Positions 26,401-39,100 of a stretch of DNA of 64,000 bases are shown in pieces. The stretch covers positions 1,803,536-1,867,535 of the forward strand of contig JANPWX010000029.1 in the NCBI GenBank assembly GCA_024734555.1, written 5' to 3'. Each line of letters opens with the position of its first letter. Within the stretch, counting starts at the first letter, position 1. The notes under the pieces were generated by a model. The model had not been told where the DNA came from, did no database searches, and was given only the letters and a program-made list of their open reading frames with translations. The position numbers and the translations under genes were made by a program. This DNA is from Trochalopteron elliotii. Lineage: Eukaryota > Chordata > Aves > Passeriformes > Leiothrichidae.

Positions 26401-29400
26401 TGGTTTCCCTTTCTGTTGTCTGTGTAGTATGTATTCTTAACTAATCAGAAATTATTTTTGTAAATTTCTCTGGTTAGTGAAACTTCAAGCCATCCATCAA
26501 AAGGGAGAGTTCCACTTCAGTTAATTCCACGTGTCTTGTTTTCATCTAATTTTTTGTTTTTTCTGGAAAATACATATTGCTTTTATCCATCACAAAAACT
26601 GTAATAATAATTTAGAAAAAGAAAGATTAGAGTGCTTTGTTTGTTGTTACAAAATAGAATTTAAAAATACAAAGGTGAAGTCAAAGACATACTGAGTTTT
26701 ATTAACATAGGAATTACTCCTGTTCAAGCAGCTTTATTAATATTATTTATTTAATAAAGATGTCTGAAACTGCTGGACTGGGGAGAACAAAAGACAGTCA
26801 AAGAAACAGGAAAGGTAGGCACCAAGGGAGACAATAGTGGAGGCTCAGTGAGGGCTTTCACACCTTAGACAGGAGTTCTGAAATAAATGAGAGAAGGGGA
26901 GAAGAGGAGAAATGAGCTGAATTTGCACAAATTTTTAGGAGTAAGTCATCTAACTCTGACTTTAAATGTGAATAACATCTCAGAAGTCAGTGATAACCAT
27001 GTCTTTCATTGAGAATCCAGGTTTATTGTCTCCCTGGGGTGACTCCTAGAAAAATGTCAATAGTATTTGACTGAGCATGTTTGGAGACTCTGCCTTGTTG
27101 GCTAAACCCAGGATTCTCTATGGAGGATCTTTTCCAGAAACAGAATTTTTTATTGATCCTTGGAATGTTACTCTGAAAATTGACCATAGGCTTCATGGCA
27201 GTGGTACTGCCTTCCTTGGAGTGTCCTTTGGTGCCAGGAAATCTAATTATAAATCAGTTTTCCATGGGGAAAAGGCCAGAGGTGGAGTGCACCCCCTGAG
27301 GAGCCCATGGGTCTCCTTGTTTCACAAGGAGAGAAAGGAGACCATGTTCACCATGATGTGGGCATGGCCCCCTTCACACTGGGAAGGTCTAGCACAAGGT
27401 TTGAGCCACTCTTGGCCTGTGTCAGAGGAATTTTTGTCATAATAGTCAATGAGTTCCTTCATGGTTCAGGTGCACAAGAAAAATTCTGTTTGGAGTGTGC
27501 TGTTGTGGTCACTTGATTCTTTCCATTGATAACGACTTAGATTGCTTGTACCAGTATAATTTGCAGTCTCATGAGCAATTTTTATAGTGTCTAGCAAAAA
27601 AACCCCCAAAAAACGAAGTAGCTAAGTCTTCTAGATGGGTTTATTCAGATTATAATATCCTTCTAAGCACTGTAAATCTTTCATTGCAATAATTAAAAAA
27701 CCTGTAACAAGATCAGTTTCTGGTTTTCTGAAATTCAGGGTACATCTCCTTGTCAAAAATGAGCATTACTTTTAGAAAATTATGGAGCCAACCTTGATTT
27801 AAAACATAAAGTGAAATTACAGGGTTTGAATTTGTTGTTGTCTTTTGGTCAATAATCTTTCTCTCTTTTGATCTGTAACACAGAGGGTACTGGTAGGAAT
27901 TTCTTCTCTGTGTTATACTTCAGTGTATTCACAAAGCATGTTTTAGTTTAAATATGGGCTAAATATGCATGTATGGATATGTATGCATGTGTGGTGGCCA
28001 GCCTGATTGTGGAGAGGAGTTTCTTTATCCATCCATTTTTACTGAGAATGCAAGAAAATACGAGTTATCCTCAGGTAACTTTGCAGTACAGGATAAAGTC
28101 TTCAGAATTCATGGAACTTCAGAAAAAATGCATGCAAGAAGTATTTTAAAATCCAGGTAATTTGAAATGTTCATGGTTAAACTAAACAACCCCATTCATA
28201 CCTAATCTGATTAATTTAAAAATATGTTCATAGAAGTCGAAACATTTTACATGGGGACAGTGCTTGTAATTATCAGTGCCACCAAGAAAATTAAAGTATA
28301 GGTGTATCTAAATGAAGACACCGAGGAAAAGAAAATCATATGGGTTTAAAATAGTAGTTGAACTACATTAATTCACTCTTATTCATTATTTTAGTGACCT
28401 TACTTCAGTTTCATTAGTTGATTTTTTGGAAGCCGTTACATCAAAGTAAAGGCCATTACATTTCTAAAAATCAGCATTTGTGTAGGTATACTTAGTAGTT
28501 TAATCATCACTTTTTTAACTTTTTGGGGTTTGTGCAGTTAAATCCTAACCCAGACACAAGCACAGATAATTCAGGTTATGGAGATCCCAGCTGTCAGGCA
28601 TTGCAAGGCACCCATTCCATGCACAATCCCAGCAGAATTCAGGCTCCCATTCCCAGTAACAGTCGTGGCTGAAAATGATGTTCAGCTTCAGAACATTGGT
28701 GTCACAGGATGGGAGTAAATACTTGTTCAGGTGCCTGCAAATAATGATGAAGGATATTGTGAATAACTAAATGTCCAATATGCAATCACCTTAATGGCAG
28801 TGCTCTATGAAGGGTACATGTTCTGACATGTTTTATGTGACATTTGATGATTTTTTTCTATTCAGAACATATGTAACAAAACCAAGAAATCAAAGCTAAC
28901 TTCTTTATCATGCCCATTACATTGTAACTTCTCTTCTCACCTGAAAAAAAAGCTGGTTGCTCTTTCAGTTTGGAGGTGCCATTAACAAATTTAGGTCCGA
29001 GGGTCGCTGCCTCTTTTCAGCTCCTGTACATGAGGCAGAATGAATCAAGGTACATCTGATCCAGTCCTACATCACTTAGCACTGTGTGTAATGCAGTTGT
29101 AGGTTCACAGCAGCCATTAGCTTGTTCTTCCCCAGGCAGGAAACTGTCCCAGGGAAGGTCAGGCTGTGGTGGGAGGGTGCAGAAGTCAAGTTTATGGTTT
29201 AATACTGACCTCCCTCCCTCTTCTACCTTGAACCATCCCCTCCATGATATGTGGTATCATATAAGTGCTATGTTGTGGCTCATTTTTTATGTTTCTGCTG
29301 AACCAAAAGACTGGAATTACATAGCTGCTTTTTTTCCAGCATTTCTTATGCTGGAAATGTGTTTTCCTTGTGTTTACAGTTTTCTGGTGCACAAGGCAAG

Positions 29401-32400
29401 GGCTGTTTCAGTCCTGATGAATGTGATGTAGCTGTTCACAAAGGGATTGTTTCTACACCATGCTGTCTTTAAAATGGATGGGTAACATGCTGCTGGTTTG
29501 GAGCTCAGCCTAAGCATGACCTTTGAGTAAATGGTTAATCTGAGTAAAAATTAATCTAATGGATATTTTTTTCATACCAGGGTTTCTTTTAATTCTAAAG
29601 CAGGAGGGAAGGTTTACACAGTGCTTGGTAACTTTCCTCCCCCACTTGAGAGGATTGCAGGTTAAGTGGAAGGAAGCCAACTCCCAGTTTCATGTCCTTG
29701 CAATTTCAGCTGGACTGTTCCTGTCAGGTTATAGCAGATATTGTCATACATAAATGGATTCAAATCAAATAAAAATTACTTTAGATTTTTTTTTATATGG
29801 ATGTAATTCACAAAGCTGAGTCCCTATAAAATCCTATTAAATTCTGAAGTCTTTTTTTTTTTTTTATATGTACTGATAGATAGAGCATTGCAAGCCTTTT
29901 TTTCTTTATAATGGTAAAATGTTTGGGGAGATAAAACCATAAGCTGTAACTCATCAAACTCTTGCAGACGAGGATTTTGTTTCCTACTTGATTCACCTCC
30001 CTGTCCTTTTTTAAGCTTGAGAAATCACTTAGAGGTGGCTTGAGAGTAGAATATGGCTCATTGATAGGGAGGATTTCATGGAATTTATGGTGGGAAACTG
30101 CAAATGTGCTTCAACAAGTGAGGAAAAACAAGGGGAGTAAGGAGAGGAGACTGAGGTGTGGGAGCAGATGTGTTTTTACTTGGGTCCATCCAAGCGTTAA
30201 TAAGCTCAGATTTGAGTCCTACTGGACTTTAATTAATAGCCCTCTGCTGGGAAACACAGACTCTCTAAACCAGTGGTGAGGAATTCCAAAGAAAAAGAGC
30301 TAATCTGACAAGTATTATCTCTCCAGGCATACAGAGAAATAAATGCTTTGTTGTAAGAAATACACTGTAACTGATCTGTGACCTTCCTGGCTAAAGCAAC
30401 AGCATAGGGAGGTTATTTTTGACTCTCAAAATGAGTGCTGTACTATCATTGCTGCTTACTGTGCTGCAGCTCACAAGGCTTGGTTCCTAGTGTCATTTTA
30501 CCTGTAGAAGAAATGGATTAAGCTATTCTTGAAGTTAGCTTCATAGAATGAAACAGATACCGTGATCTGGAATTTCATAGTCTTACCAGGGTTTACCAAT
30601 ACTGGGGAAAAAATCAGAATACTTGGTGATTTTGTCTTGATGAAATCTCTGCCACTGAGGCTTGACTAGTAAACCCATGATACTTTATATTTTGTAACTG
30701 AAGATGGCGTTCTGGTTGCCTGGCTTTACAGCTAAAGTAAGGCAGGACTCTGGGTAGGCTATATTGACTATAACTGTATCATGCAAATGAGCTGAGGGAA
30801 ATTTACCCCTATATGCTTATTCTTTTACAATACCTTTAAAATTCTTATAAGAGGAGCAAAGATTGAATTTATTCTATTAAGAAATTGCGTGGTGTATTTT
30901 CTCTTTATGCTTTCTTTTTGCAGAATATTTTTCCCTGTGCTTTTTCATATTTAGAACCTGTCTGAGTTGGAAATGGAAGCCTAAAGCTTTTTCTGACAAA
31001 TTGCTGAGGTCTATTAATTTGTATGGTTCGTTTGTGCTCTCCATAGTCAAACTGAATTTTCTGGTGCATACTTTGGTTGTGTAGGAAATGCAGTTGTATT
31101 TTAAAGTGATATCTAGTCCCTGTGATATTTTTTTCTATCAGTGTCAATGTATTGGGAAGACTGAGTCCCTGTAAGGTTGAAAAGAGTCACTTCAGGAAAT
31201 AAAACTAAATTGTATGTGAGGAGTTTGTGAAGAGCAGCTTCAGTGGCTGGTGAAGGCTCTTACAGGAGTACTGAGGGGAGGAGAGGAGCTGTTTAATGCC
31301 AACTCTTCCCGTAGCCTGTCAATTTATTCATGCAGTGGACCTTGCAAGCCCAATCCACAGATGCTATTTTCTGCTCCTTACTGAATAAAACTCAGTGCTG
31401 GGTCCTGAGTGTAAAGATTAATTAGTCAGTGAGTGTTAAAGGTCTGTTAAAGCCATTATGGCGTGTGTCCACAGAGACAAATAGGGGCTATAAAACACTG
31501 TGTTCGAAACCTAATTTTACATGTGTATTTTTCATTAATAATAATGATGGTAGTAATAATTATGGTCTTTTCATTCTGAAAGCTCTCCAAGGACTAAATG
31601 CATAGTGCAGTGCATACTGTGTAGGAAGGATCATGCTTTCCATCACTGAAATGCAGCCTGTCAGAAGGCTGCCTTCGACTGATGGGGAGCTCAGGTTGTT
31701 GTTGGCCACTGCTCAGATAGCTGTGCAGTGCAGCTCCTCCAAGGAAGCTTCTTCTGTCCACAACTAATTGTTTCCTGAGCTGAGGGTACTCGAAAATGTG
31801 TGTCAAGTGTCAATGTTGAAAATGGCAATCAAAGAAATATATATAGTTATTTGTTTTACTTGTTTAATTTTTTTTTTTTATTTCAAAAACCTGTCCTTCC
31901 ATTTGATTGCCAGCTTTCAAATAAGCTTGGATTTACAACACGGTTGAATATTTGACTTTTTATCAGAAATTTTCAGCTAAGTTAATAATTTTTAGCAATT
32001 GACATGAATGGAAAGAATTTTTTTGTAAATATAAGCATATGCATGAGTTGAAAATGGTCTTGCTCATTTCTCAGGACTAAGCTGCAACTGTTCTGTGTGC
32101 ACTGAAAATGAATGCCAGCATTACCAGCACCTTCAAAAGTGAAATACTCCCCTTTGCATATTTTGCAGAGTTCTGTGGGGTTGAGTGGCATTTTTGTGTG
32201 TATTTTTGGGGTTTGAAACCAAAGCTGAATGGAACTGAGATGAGTGAACCAGCAGATAGGGCCTGTCTCTTACACTTAAAACTGTTTCAACATGCAAAGC
32301 TAGAATTGGTTATAATACTTGTAAAGGTATTTCTTCTTTTCTCAGAATGAGGCTTAAACAAGGAAGGAAGTGTTTATAGATGTTCCCAAAATTTGGGTTT

Positions 32401-35334
32401 GTTTACCCCATTATGTCCAGCTATGGAGTCCTTGTTTGATAAACACAACCCTAATTTACAAAACTGACTATATATATTTTCTATCTGGTTACAAATGAAG
32501 AAAATTGTCAGCATGATTGGAAGAGAACTTCTGGCTCTATTTTGGACACTTGCTCTGTACCGTGTTTTCATCACAGTGCCATGTGTGAAAGATGCCAAGA
32601 TGTAATAGATCAGAAATACAGAGGAAAAATAAGATGGCATTTTTCATGTAAAAACAATGGACTGTCAGGTCAGATTCCCATTGTTTTTCTCAGAATGCTT
32701 TCCAGACTCCTTGTTACACACTGACATCTTAGACAATTTAAGAAATCTGTTGGTTCTGTCCAGCAATGGAGGGGACAATTCAGCAGTGTGTGCTGAAGTG
32801 TTCTGGGGTTTCTCCCTCTCTCTGAGGCTGTCCAGCTCCTGCAGTGTTTAAGGGAAGCCCTGTTCCTTTAGAGGAGCAGTAAGCTGTTGTTTCAGCTGTT
32901 GTGTTGGTATCAAACCTGGGAAGCACAGAAAGGAAATGGTAAGATGTTGATTTGTTGAACAGGCTTCCAGCACAAAGATGAGTGAATAAAATGGATAGAG
33001 ATGATGATTGGTTTAGTGTCTATGTTGCATGGAGCTATGGTGCAGCAAGAAAAGGTTATTCTTGGAGAGAAGTTGAAGAGAGAGAAAGAAAAAGAAATAA
33101 CAACTTAATGGCTCCTGCCAGATTTCTGGCTACAAATGATAGATGACCAGGTATGTTTTGGAACCTCCATGGATAGTCATTCTAGAGGCTTCAAGAATTT
33201 AGTACTCTTGCCAAAGAAATGGAATTAATCACTCACTTTAGCAATGTATTTATATTAGCCAGTGAATGAATGAAGTCAAAGGGCTAATAGGTGCAGTGAG
33301 CAAAGCACTTGCTTTTCAGCTGCAGGTCAAGCAGCAATTGCAGATCTCTGAGGAGCTCCTTTCCCAGAGAAAACTTGTTTTCAGTTTGCTGAAGTGACTG
33401 ACAGAGCCAAGGGTGTGAGTGGCAGCTGTGCTTGTTCACCTCATCACAATACCTAATGCTGCCTGAAACCCATTCCAAACATTTCACACTTTCTAATGAA
33501 AGCTCAGTAACTGTGGTGTCATCTCTTAAAGTACAGAAACATGCTTTATTCTAAGATAGTTATCATCAAAAAAAGGTATTTATTTTAGGCTCTAGTTCAT
33601 TTTTGGAGTAATTTTACTGGTATGTGTAATATTGATTGTGTAGGAATGGTGAGGGCTGCAGAAGGTCTTGTGAAGACTGAGTAATTCAGAATATTTTAGA
33701 TGCCTTATTTGCCTTTCATTTGGCAATCCATCAACACTACGCTATTAAAATTAATACATGTGTTAAAATTAATACTTGAGTGTGACTTTTTTTCAGATAT
33801 CTGTCAAGGTACTTGGCCATAATTCCCTAGTTCTGTGTATGGTGATGACTCTTCACAAATATTCAAAATAGTTACAAACAGTTGCCATTTGGGCAAAATT
33901 TTTTCATTTACATAGGGCAGTCCATAATCAAAAATTGCAAATTGGGAGAATGCCTGTTTGTAGTCATAAGCTTTGATTTAGTTCTGGGCTTTTTCAAGCA
34001 CTTGCCCGTTTTGCTTGGTACTTGTTGCAATTCATGTTGTTGTACTTTGATGTAAATCTTTATGGCTTAGCAGTGATTAGAGAAGCCAATGCAGGCCATT
34101 AAGATGTCTGAGAAGGAAGAGTGCTTGCAATAGAGCAGGGTCAAAACGTGTCTGCAATTTGCAAACAATAAGTAACAACAGCAAAAGTTTGAAACAATAA
34201 ACATTTCAGAGGGAAAAACGACGTCTGAGTCATCTCAGTGACCGAGGACTGAGAAGAGGCAACGATGTTCTTTGTAGATGGAGGGCAATAATTCCACGTT
34301 GTGTTTTTTTCATCATCTTAAGCTTCTAAATCTCCCTTTCAGCCTTTAGCTGCAAAATTAGACTTTAATGTTTCATTATTTACATGCAATATGAATTCAG
34401 TCCTCTTAATAGTTAGTATTCTCTCCATTTCATTGTTTTAGTGTGTGCTTTTTGTAGATATTAGCCTTTCATTTTATTGGCAAAATAAAAAAAATAATTG
34501 AGTGCATTTTGAGCACCACAAATTAAGCTAATTTTTTACTGTTGCCTTTTAAATCTTAATGATGTATGTGTTATTGTATAAATCATGCGAATGGCTCATG
34601 TATAACACTAATAATAGCACTACCTCTAACAAAAGAAAGGCAAGTTGTGAGTGGTGGATCTTGTATACATTCTGTATGATTATTTCATAGGGAGTAGGGA
34701 CTAACAAAAGCCAGTAACGATGGATAATTTAGTGCATACAGCATGGCTACCAAATCAAGTGCCAAAAGTTGCATCTTAATTTAGGCAGATATTTTCTGGA
34801 TTCCTTCTTAAAAACCTCCACAAATACTACAAATGCAGGTTGTGAATATAACATTGTAGGGTAGCAATTTATCGCACTATAATTTTGTTTATGGCACTAC
34901 TGATCAGCAGTTTCACTGTGGTGGCTTAAAGCTTGACTTTTATTGGAATAGACATTTTGTGGAATAGCAATGACCAACAATTACATAGTTTTTGTCATTT
35001 TCATATGGGTATCATTTATTAACAGCAATATCCAAATTAGCATTTCAGAGGTTGTTCAGGCTAGATGGTTTTAACTGCTCCTTCTCACATGAAAGTCTTA
35101 ATTTCCTTCACAGCACGGACCTGTGAACTGTAGGAAATGACTGTGGGGGTCTGTACCTCATAAATCTGCCTTCTAATGAGGGTCATGGCAACGTGGGGCT
35201 GCTGGGGTGGGAGCATCCCTGGCAGCCCCCTCTGCTCTGGCCCCAGGGTGTGGCATGTCCAGAGGGCAGAGCTGGGCAGGAGGGGCTGTGCCAGCAGTGC
35301 AGAAGTTGCTGCAGCTCCTTGTGCCAATACTCAG
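23469..35334 (+). other. TENM2: TENM2 large intron, middle part: no gene seen
   Basis: This is AT-rich intron without recognised repeats larger than homopolymer runs. Several compact blocks rich in TAATTA/ATTA homeodomain-type words (25310-25640, 31400-31580, 34286-34620) look like candidate conserved non-coding elements and are discussed under findings. A somewhat GC-richer block at 27040-27530 carries a 121-codon open frame that resembles no family. From about 35160 the base composition rises in G+C just before the LTR at 35335. Confidence 0.75.
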
Positions 35335-36122
35335 TGTCTTGGTTTGGAAAGACAGGTGTCTGCCAGGGAAAGCTGGAGCTTCCCTTGGAATGGAGAATGT
35401 AAACCCCCTCCCTCCCCCTGAATTATTATAATTTTGCAATTAAGGGGGCTTTCAGGCAAAGATATGGGAATAGGAATAACAGTTCTTTACTAGGAATATT
35501 AAGAATACAAATGTAGTAGTACAGAAAACAACAACAACAACAAAAAGCCCCTAAAAAAACAAGTAAACAAGAAAAAAAAATCCTAGAAACACTACCAGAG
35601 CCAGAATACAACCTGACACCCTGTTGATCAGGGTGTTGGAAGTGGTCCAATCAAGTCCTCCTGGCATGACAGATGTGGTCCTGCTGGAGCAGAGATGATC
35701 CTGTAGAAGGGTGTAATCTCCTTCTGAAGGTCCAGTGGTAATGAGATGAGTCCAGTTTTCCTCTGGGAATCCAGTACAAACAGGTTGTACTGAATCCCAG
35801 GTTTTATCCAGGTAGGAATGCTGGGCTCCTCCCCATGGGTGGGGCATCTCCCAGTGGGATGATGTAATTGTATCAGCCATGCAGTGAGCCTGGATGGCCC
35901 ATGAACAGCAGATATCCCCTGGGGGGAGGATGGCTGGTGGAAGAGATAAGAACACTGCCCCAGCTGGTTTAACAGCTGCCCATTAACAGAAGGCACCCAC
36001 CCCCTTCCCCCTGGAGTTATGAGGAATGGGTTATGCAAGAGATAAAGAAAAACACCTCCCCAGCTGGTTTCAGCGGATGGAAAATAGAATACACGTTTTT
36101 GGTTACATATTGCAACCCAACA
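35335..36122 (+). mobile_element. Solo LTR of a passerine-type endogenous retrovirus, about 788 bp
   Basis: The element starts TGTCTTGGTTTGGAAAGACA and ends near TTGCAACCCAACA, giving the expected TG...CA termini. The sequence resembles an abundant LTR family of passerine birds that I know from memory but cannot name with certainty. Diagnostic interior phrases are 'ggcaaagatatgggaatag', 'gttctttactagg', 'cctgacaccctgttg', 'ggtaggaatgctgggctcc' and 'agagataaagaaaaacacc'. A stretch near its 3' end is duplicated: 'agagataa...ccccagctggttt' occurs at about 35943-35971 and 36038-36070. Flanks ACTCAG and CCCCAG match at 4 of 6 bases, so any target-site duplication is decayed. There is no internal retroviral coding region. 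The 134- and 266-codon minus-strand open frames crossing it are not proteins. Confidence 0.8.
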
Positions 36123-39100
36123 CCCCAGGGAAGGGAAGGTGCCAGGCTCCAGGGTGGAGCAGCTCAAGGCACAAGGAAGAAGCTCCTCCAGGAACCAGCT
36201 GTTCCTGCCTGGGTGGGGATGGAGCTGCTGCTGCCCAGGGTCACAGAGAGGCCCTGGGGATGAGCACAGGACAGAACCCTGCTCAGCATGAGCCCTTGTG
36301 GCTCTGGGGACTCTCGTTTGTGTCCCTATGTCACTGTGTCCGTGATAATGAGATAGAAGGGACATCTCAGATTTGGCCTCCTTTAACAGGGTTAGGTGCT
36401 GGGGCTTTGGAGTCAAGCTTTGACACATGTCATAGCTGTTAAGGTATGTATTAATACAAAATAATACATTTGTGTAGTGTTCAACTTTCCTGGAGCTGTC
36501 TATCAGAAAGTTCTGAAGTGGATTTCTTTAAAGACTCCCTGTCTCCTGAGGAAAAGGGGATAAGGCAGTGTGTCCCTGGACAGGATCTATGACTCATTAT
36601 GTCAATCAAATTCCACTTCAGAGGGGAATAAAGAGATTTGTATCTCAAAGCTGTGCATAACGACTTCTTGGCTTTTCATTTCATATTTATGAGCGGTTTA
36701 CTTTGAAGTGTTTATCAGGCAATACGCAGAAACATGAGAGAGCATTGCCTGAAACCATGTTCAAGTGTCTAATCTGTTAAATGCTTGCTGAGCAGGCTAG
36801 TTCATCAGTGCATGCAATGCAAAAAAGAGAGGAAAAAAATAAACTTTCTGGGGTTTTGAAGCACAATCTTTATATTAACAATATAAAAAGGATTAATAAT
36901 GCCAAGCATTTTGAAATAAATGTAATATATGAAACTTACAAAAGTTGGTTATGTTCTGTGTTAAGTAGATAAATAGTTCTTTGCTTGAAAGGAACCTTGG
37001 CAGTACTTAATACCAAAACTATACAGTGCCACATCTGCTCTTAAGATGCGAGTATACAGTATCCACAGGATTCTCACTGCTAATTTTGAAGCCTTGAGGC
37101 ATTCATAAGTACAGGCTGGTGTAGGTTTCTTCTTCCCCTCCAAAAAGGGCATCTCCTGATAACAGGAATGTTAAAAGCTGATTTAAAAAAAGCAGTAGCA
37201 TTAGTCTGCAATGGAAACAAATTTAGAGCAGCATTACCCATTTGCTGTGTGCTGTGCCTGCATTGGGGCTCTGAAGAGGCCAGTATTGTTAAATAGGTCA
37301 AAAATTAAACCCCATAACTTTAGGTAAAATGGAAACCAAATGGTGACATTTGTCTCATTTTCCTTTAGCTCCAGTGGGTTAGTTTGAAGAGCCCACGTTA
37401 CTCGTGGTGCTTGTTCCAGTTTCCTGTTCATAAATTTTTCTGCTACCAGTGCTCCCAAGTCAGGCTTTACTAATTCTGGCTGGATGTAACTGGTCCAGGG
37501 AATTGTGTGGGATGGAGGCACAGCCACTGCAGTCCCAGCCTGCAAACCCCCCTGGCAGTTCTGATGTGCACATGGGCAGGGCAGTGGTTACCTGGGTGAG
37601 CCTGTGCTCCATGATTTCTATGCATGTTATCCTGCACTGAATTTGAGCTTGGAAGTAAAGTTGTTTTCCGTTTTCAAACATGTTCTAACATATTAGTAAT
37701 ATTAAGAAGGATCAACAGGAATATCACTAGTTCAGTGTTTGATTTTTACCAAAAATTCTTTAAACAAATGAAGTATCTTTTCTCCCCCACAGAGAACATA
37801 TTTGAATTTGAATGACTTGATTTGTGGGTTCCTGCTTTGGACTTCTTAAAGTTATCCCTAAAATAATTTAGATGACCACAGATAATCTCAACTGTACACT
37901 TCTGATTATTTTAGCTATAGGTTTCTGCTGTGACTTTCCAGGTCAGAAATCCTTGGAAACTTTTGGAACGTTCACTTTTCTGGATGGAGGGTTCTCTCCT
38001 CAGGCTTTCCTGTTCAATGATGAAATGGTTCTCTCCTTGTTTCTATATCCATGCACGTTGTTCACAAAATTCCCAGTTTAAAACTAAGAAACAAACAAAA
38101 AAAAACTGTGCAAAAAAAGACCCCAAAGCCCTATAAAACTTATTCTGTGTTCAGTTCTCAAAACAAAAGTAAGTTGTAGAAGAATTTATATCCAAGGGTA
38201 GTTTTGTGACATGTATGCCTGTTCTCTGTTCTGAAGTCTTTAAAGAGATAACAAAAAAGAAAACAGAACAAGCAAATGCCTTTGAGAGCCACAAATCTGC
38301 AATTTAAATAGAGGTGCTGGCAAGCTTTAATATGCTCAGCCACATCAGAGTTCATCAGTGTGAAAGTGATGGATAAATCTGAGTACCCACAGCCTGTCAC
38401 GGTGGCTTAAGCCACCTGAAGCCACCAGCCAGCTCAGCTTGTGTGCCCTATCACACTGGTAATTAAGAACACAATTTTTTTCCAATAAGACAGTGGCTAC
38501 AAGGCCACAGGCAAGAGATGTCCAACAGCAGCAGACAATGCTGCTGTCAGTATTCACATCATGGATGAAGAGTCTGGGAGCAGAATGGACAAGCTCTCAT
38601 CCTGTCAGCAGCAGAGAGGAGAGGGTTTTACCCATCCCTATCCTCCAGTGCTGTCCTTACATGCTCTATACTCCCTTTCAAAGATTTTAGGTTCAGAACT
38701 ACTTGTGACTCCCATATAACCAAAAGGGAATTATGTGAACTGGCCTAAAATGCTTCTTTGCAAAATGCTGGTAGACTGAAAAGTGTGAACTGGTGGGAGG
38801 ATTAATAAATAATCCAATCTAATCTCCCTCTTGCTAAATCCGAAGGGTTCTATAATTGAGTCTGCAAACTCAAAAATAATAATAATGATGATGATGATAA
38901 ATAAAAATAATAATGTAATCGTATGATGCCTAGGCATACTTGACCTTTATCAGTGAGATGTGAATTTATCATTTCACCTGATCTGCAAGGCACTTATGAA
39001 GCAAGTAAAGGCACTTAGCAATTGAGATGACGTGTGTGTTAAAAATAGTCAGATAACACAGCCTGCACAGTAACTCTCTTTCAAACCAACTGAATTTTGG

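Noticed and set aside
27077..27442. 121-codon plus-strand frame in a slightly GC-richer block
   Set aside because: No recognised domain, no splice sites and no codon-level evidence. Kept only as a note that the block is unexplained.
35628..36428. 266-codon minus-strand open frame, the longest in the window
   Set aside because: It lies mostly inside the LTR at 35335-36122 on its antisense strand, with no domain resemblance. GC-rich sequence makes long chance frames likely.
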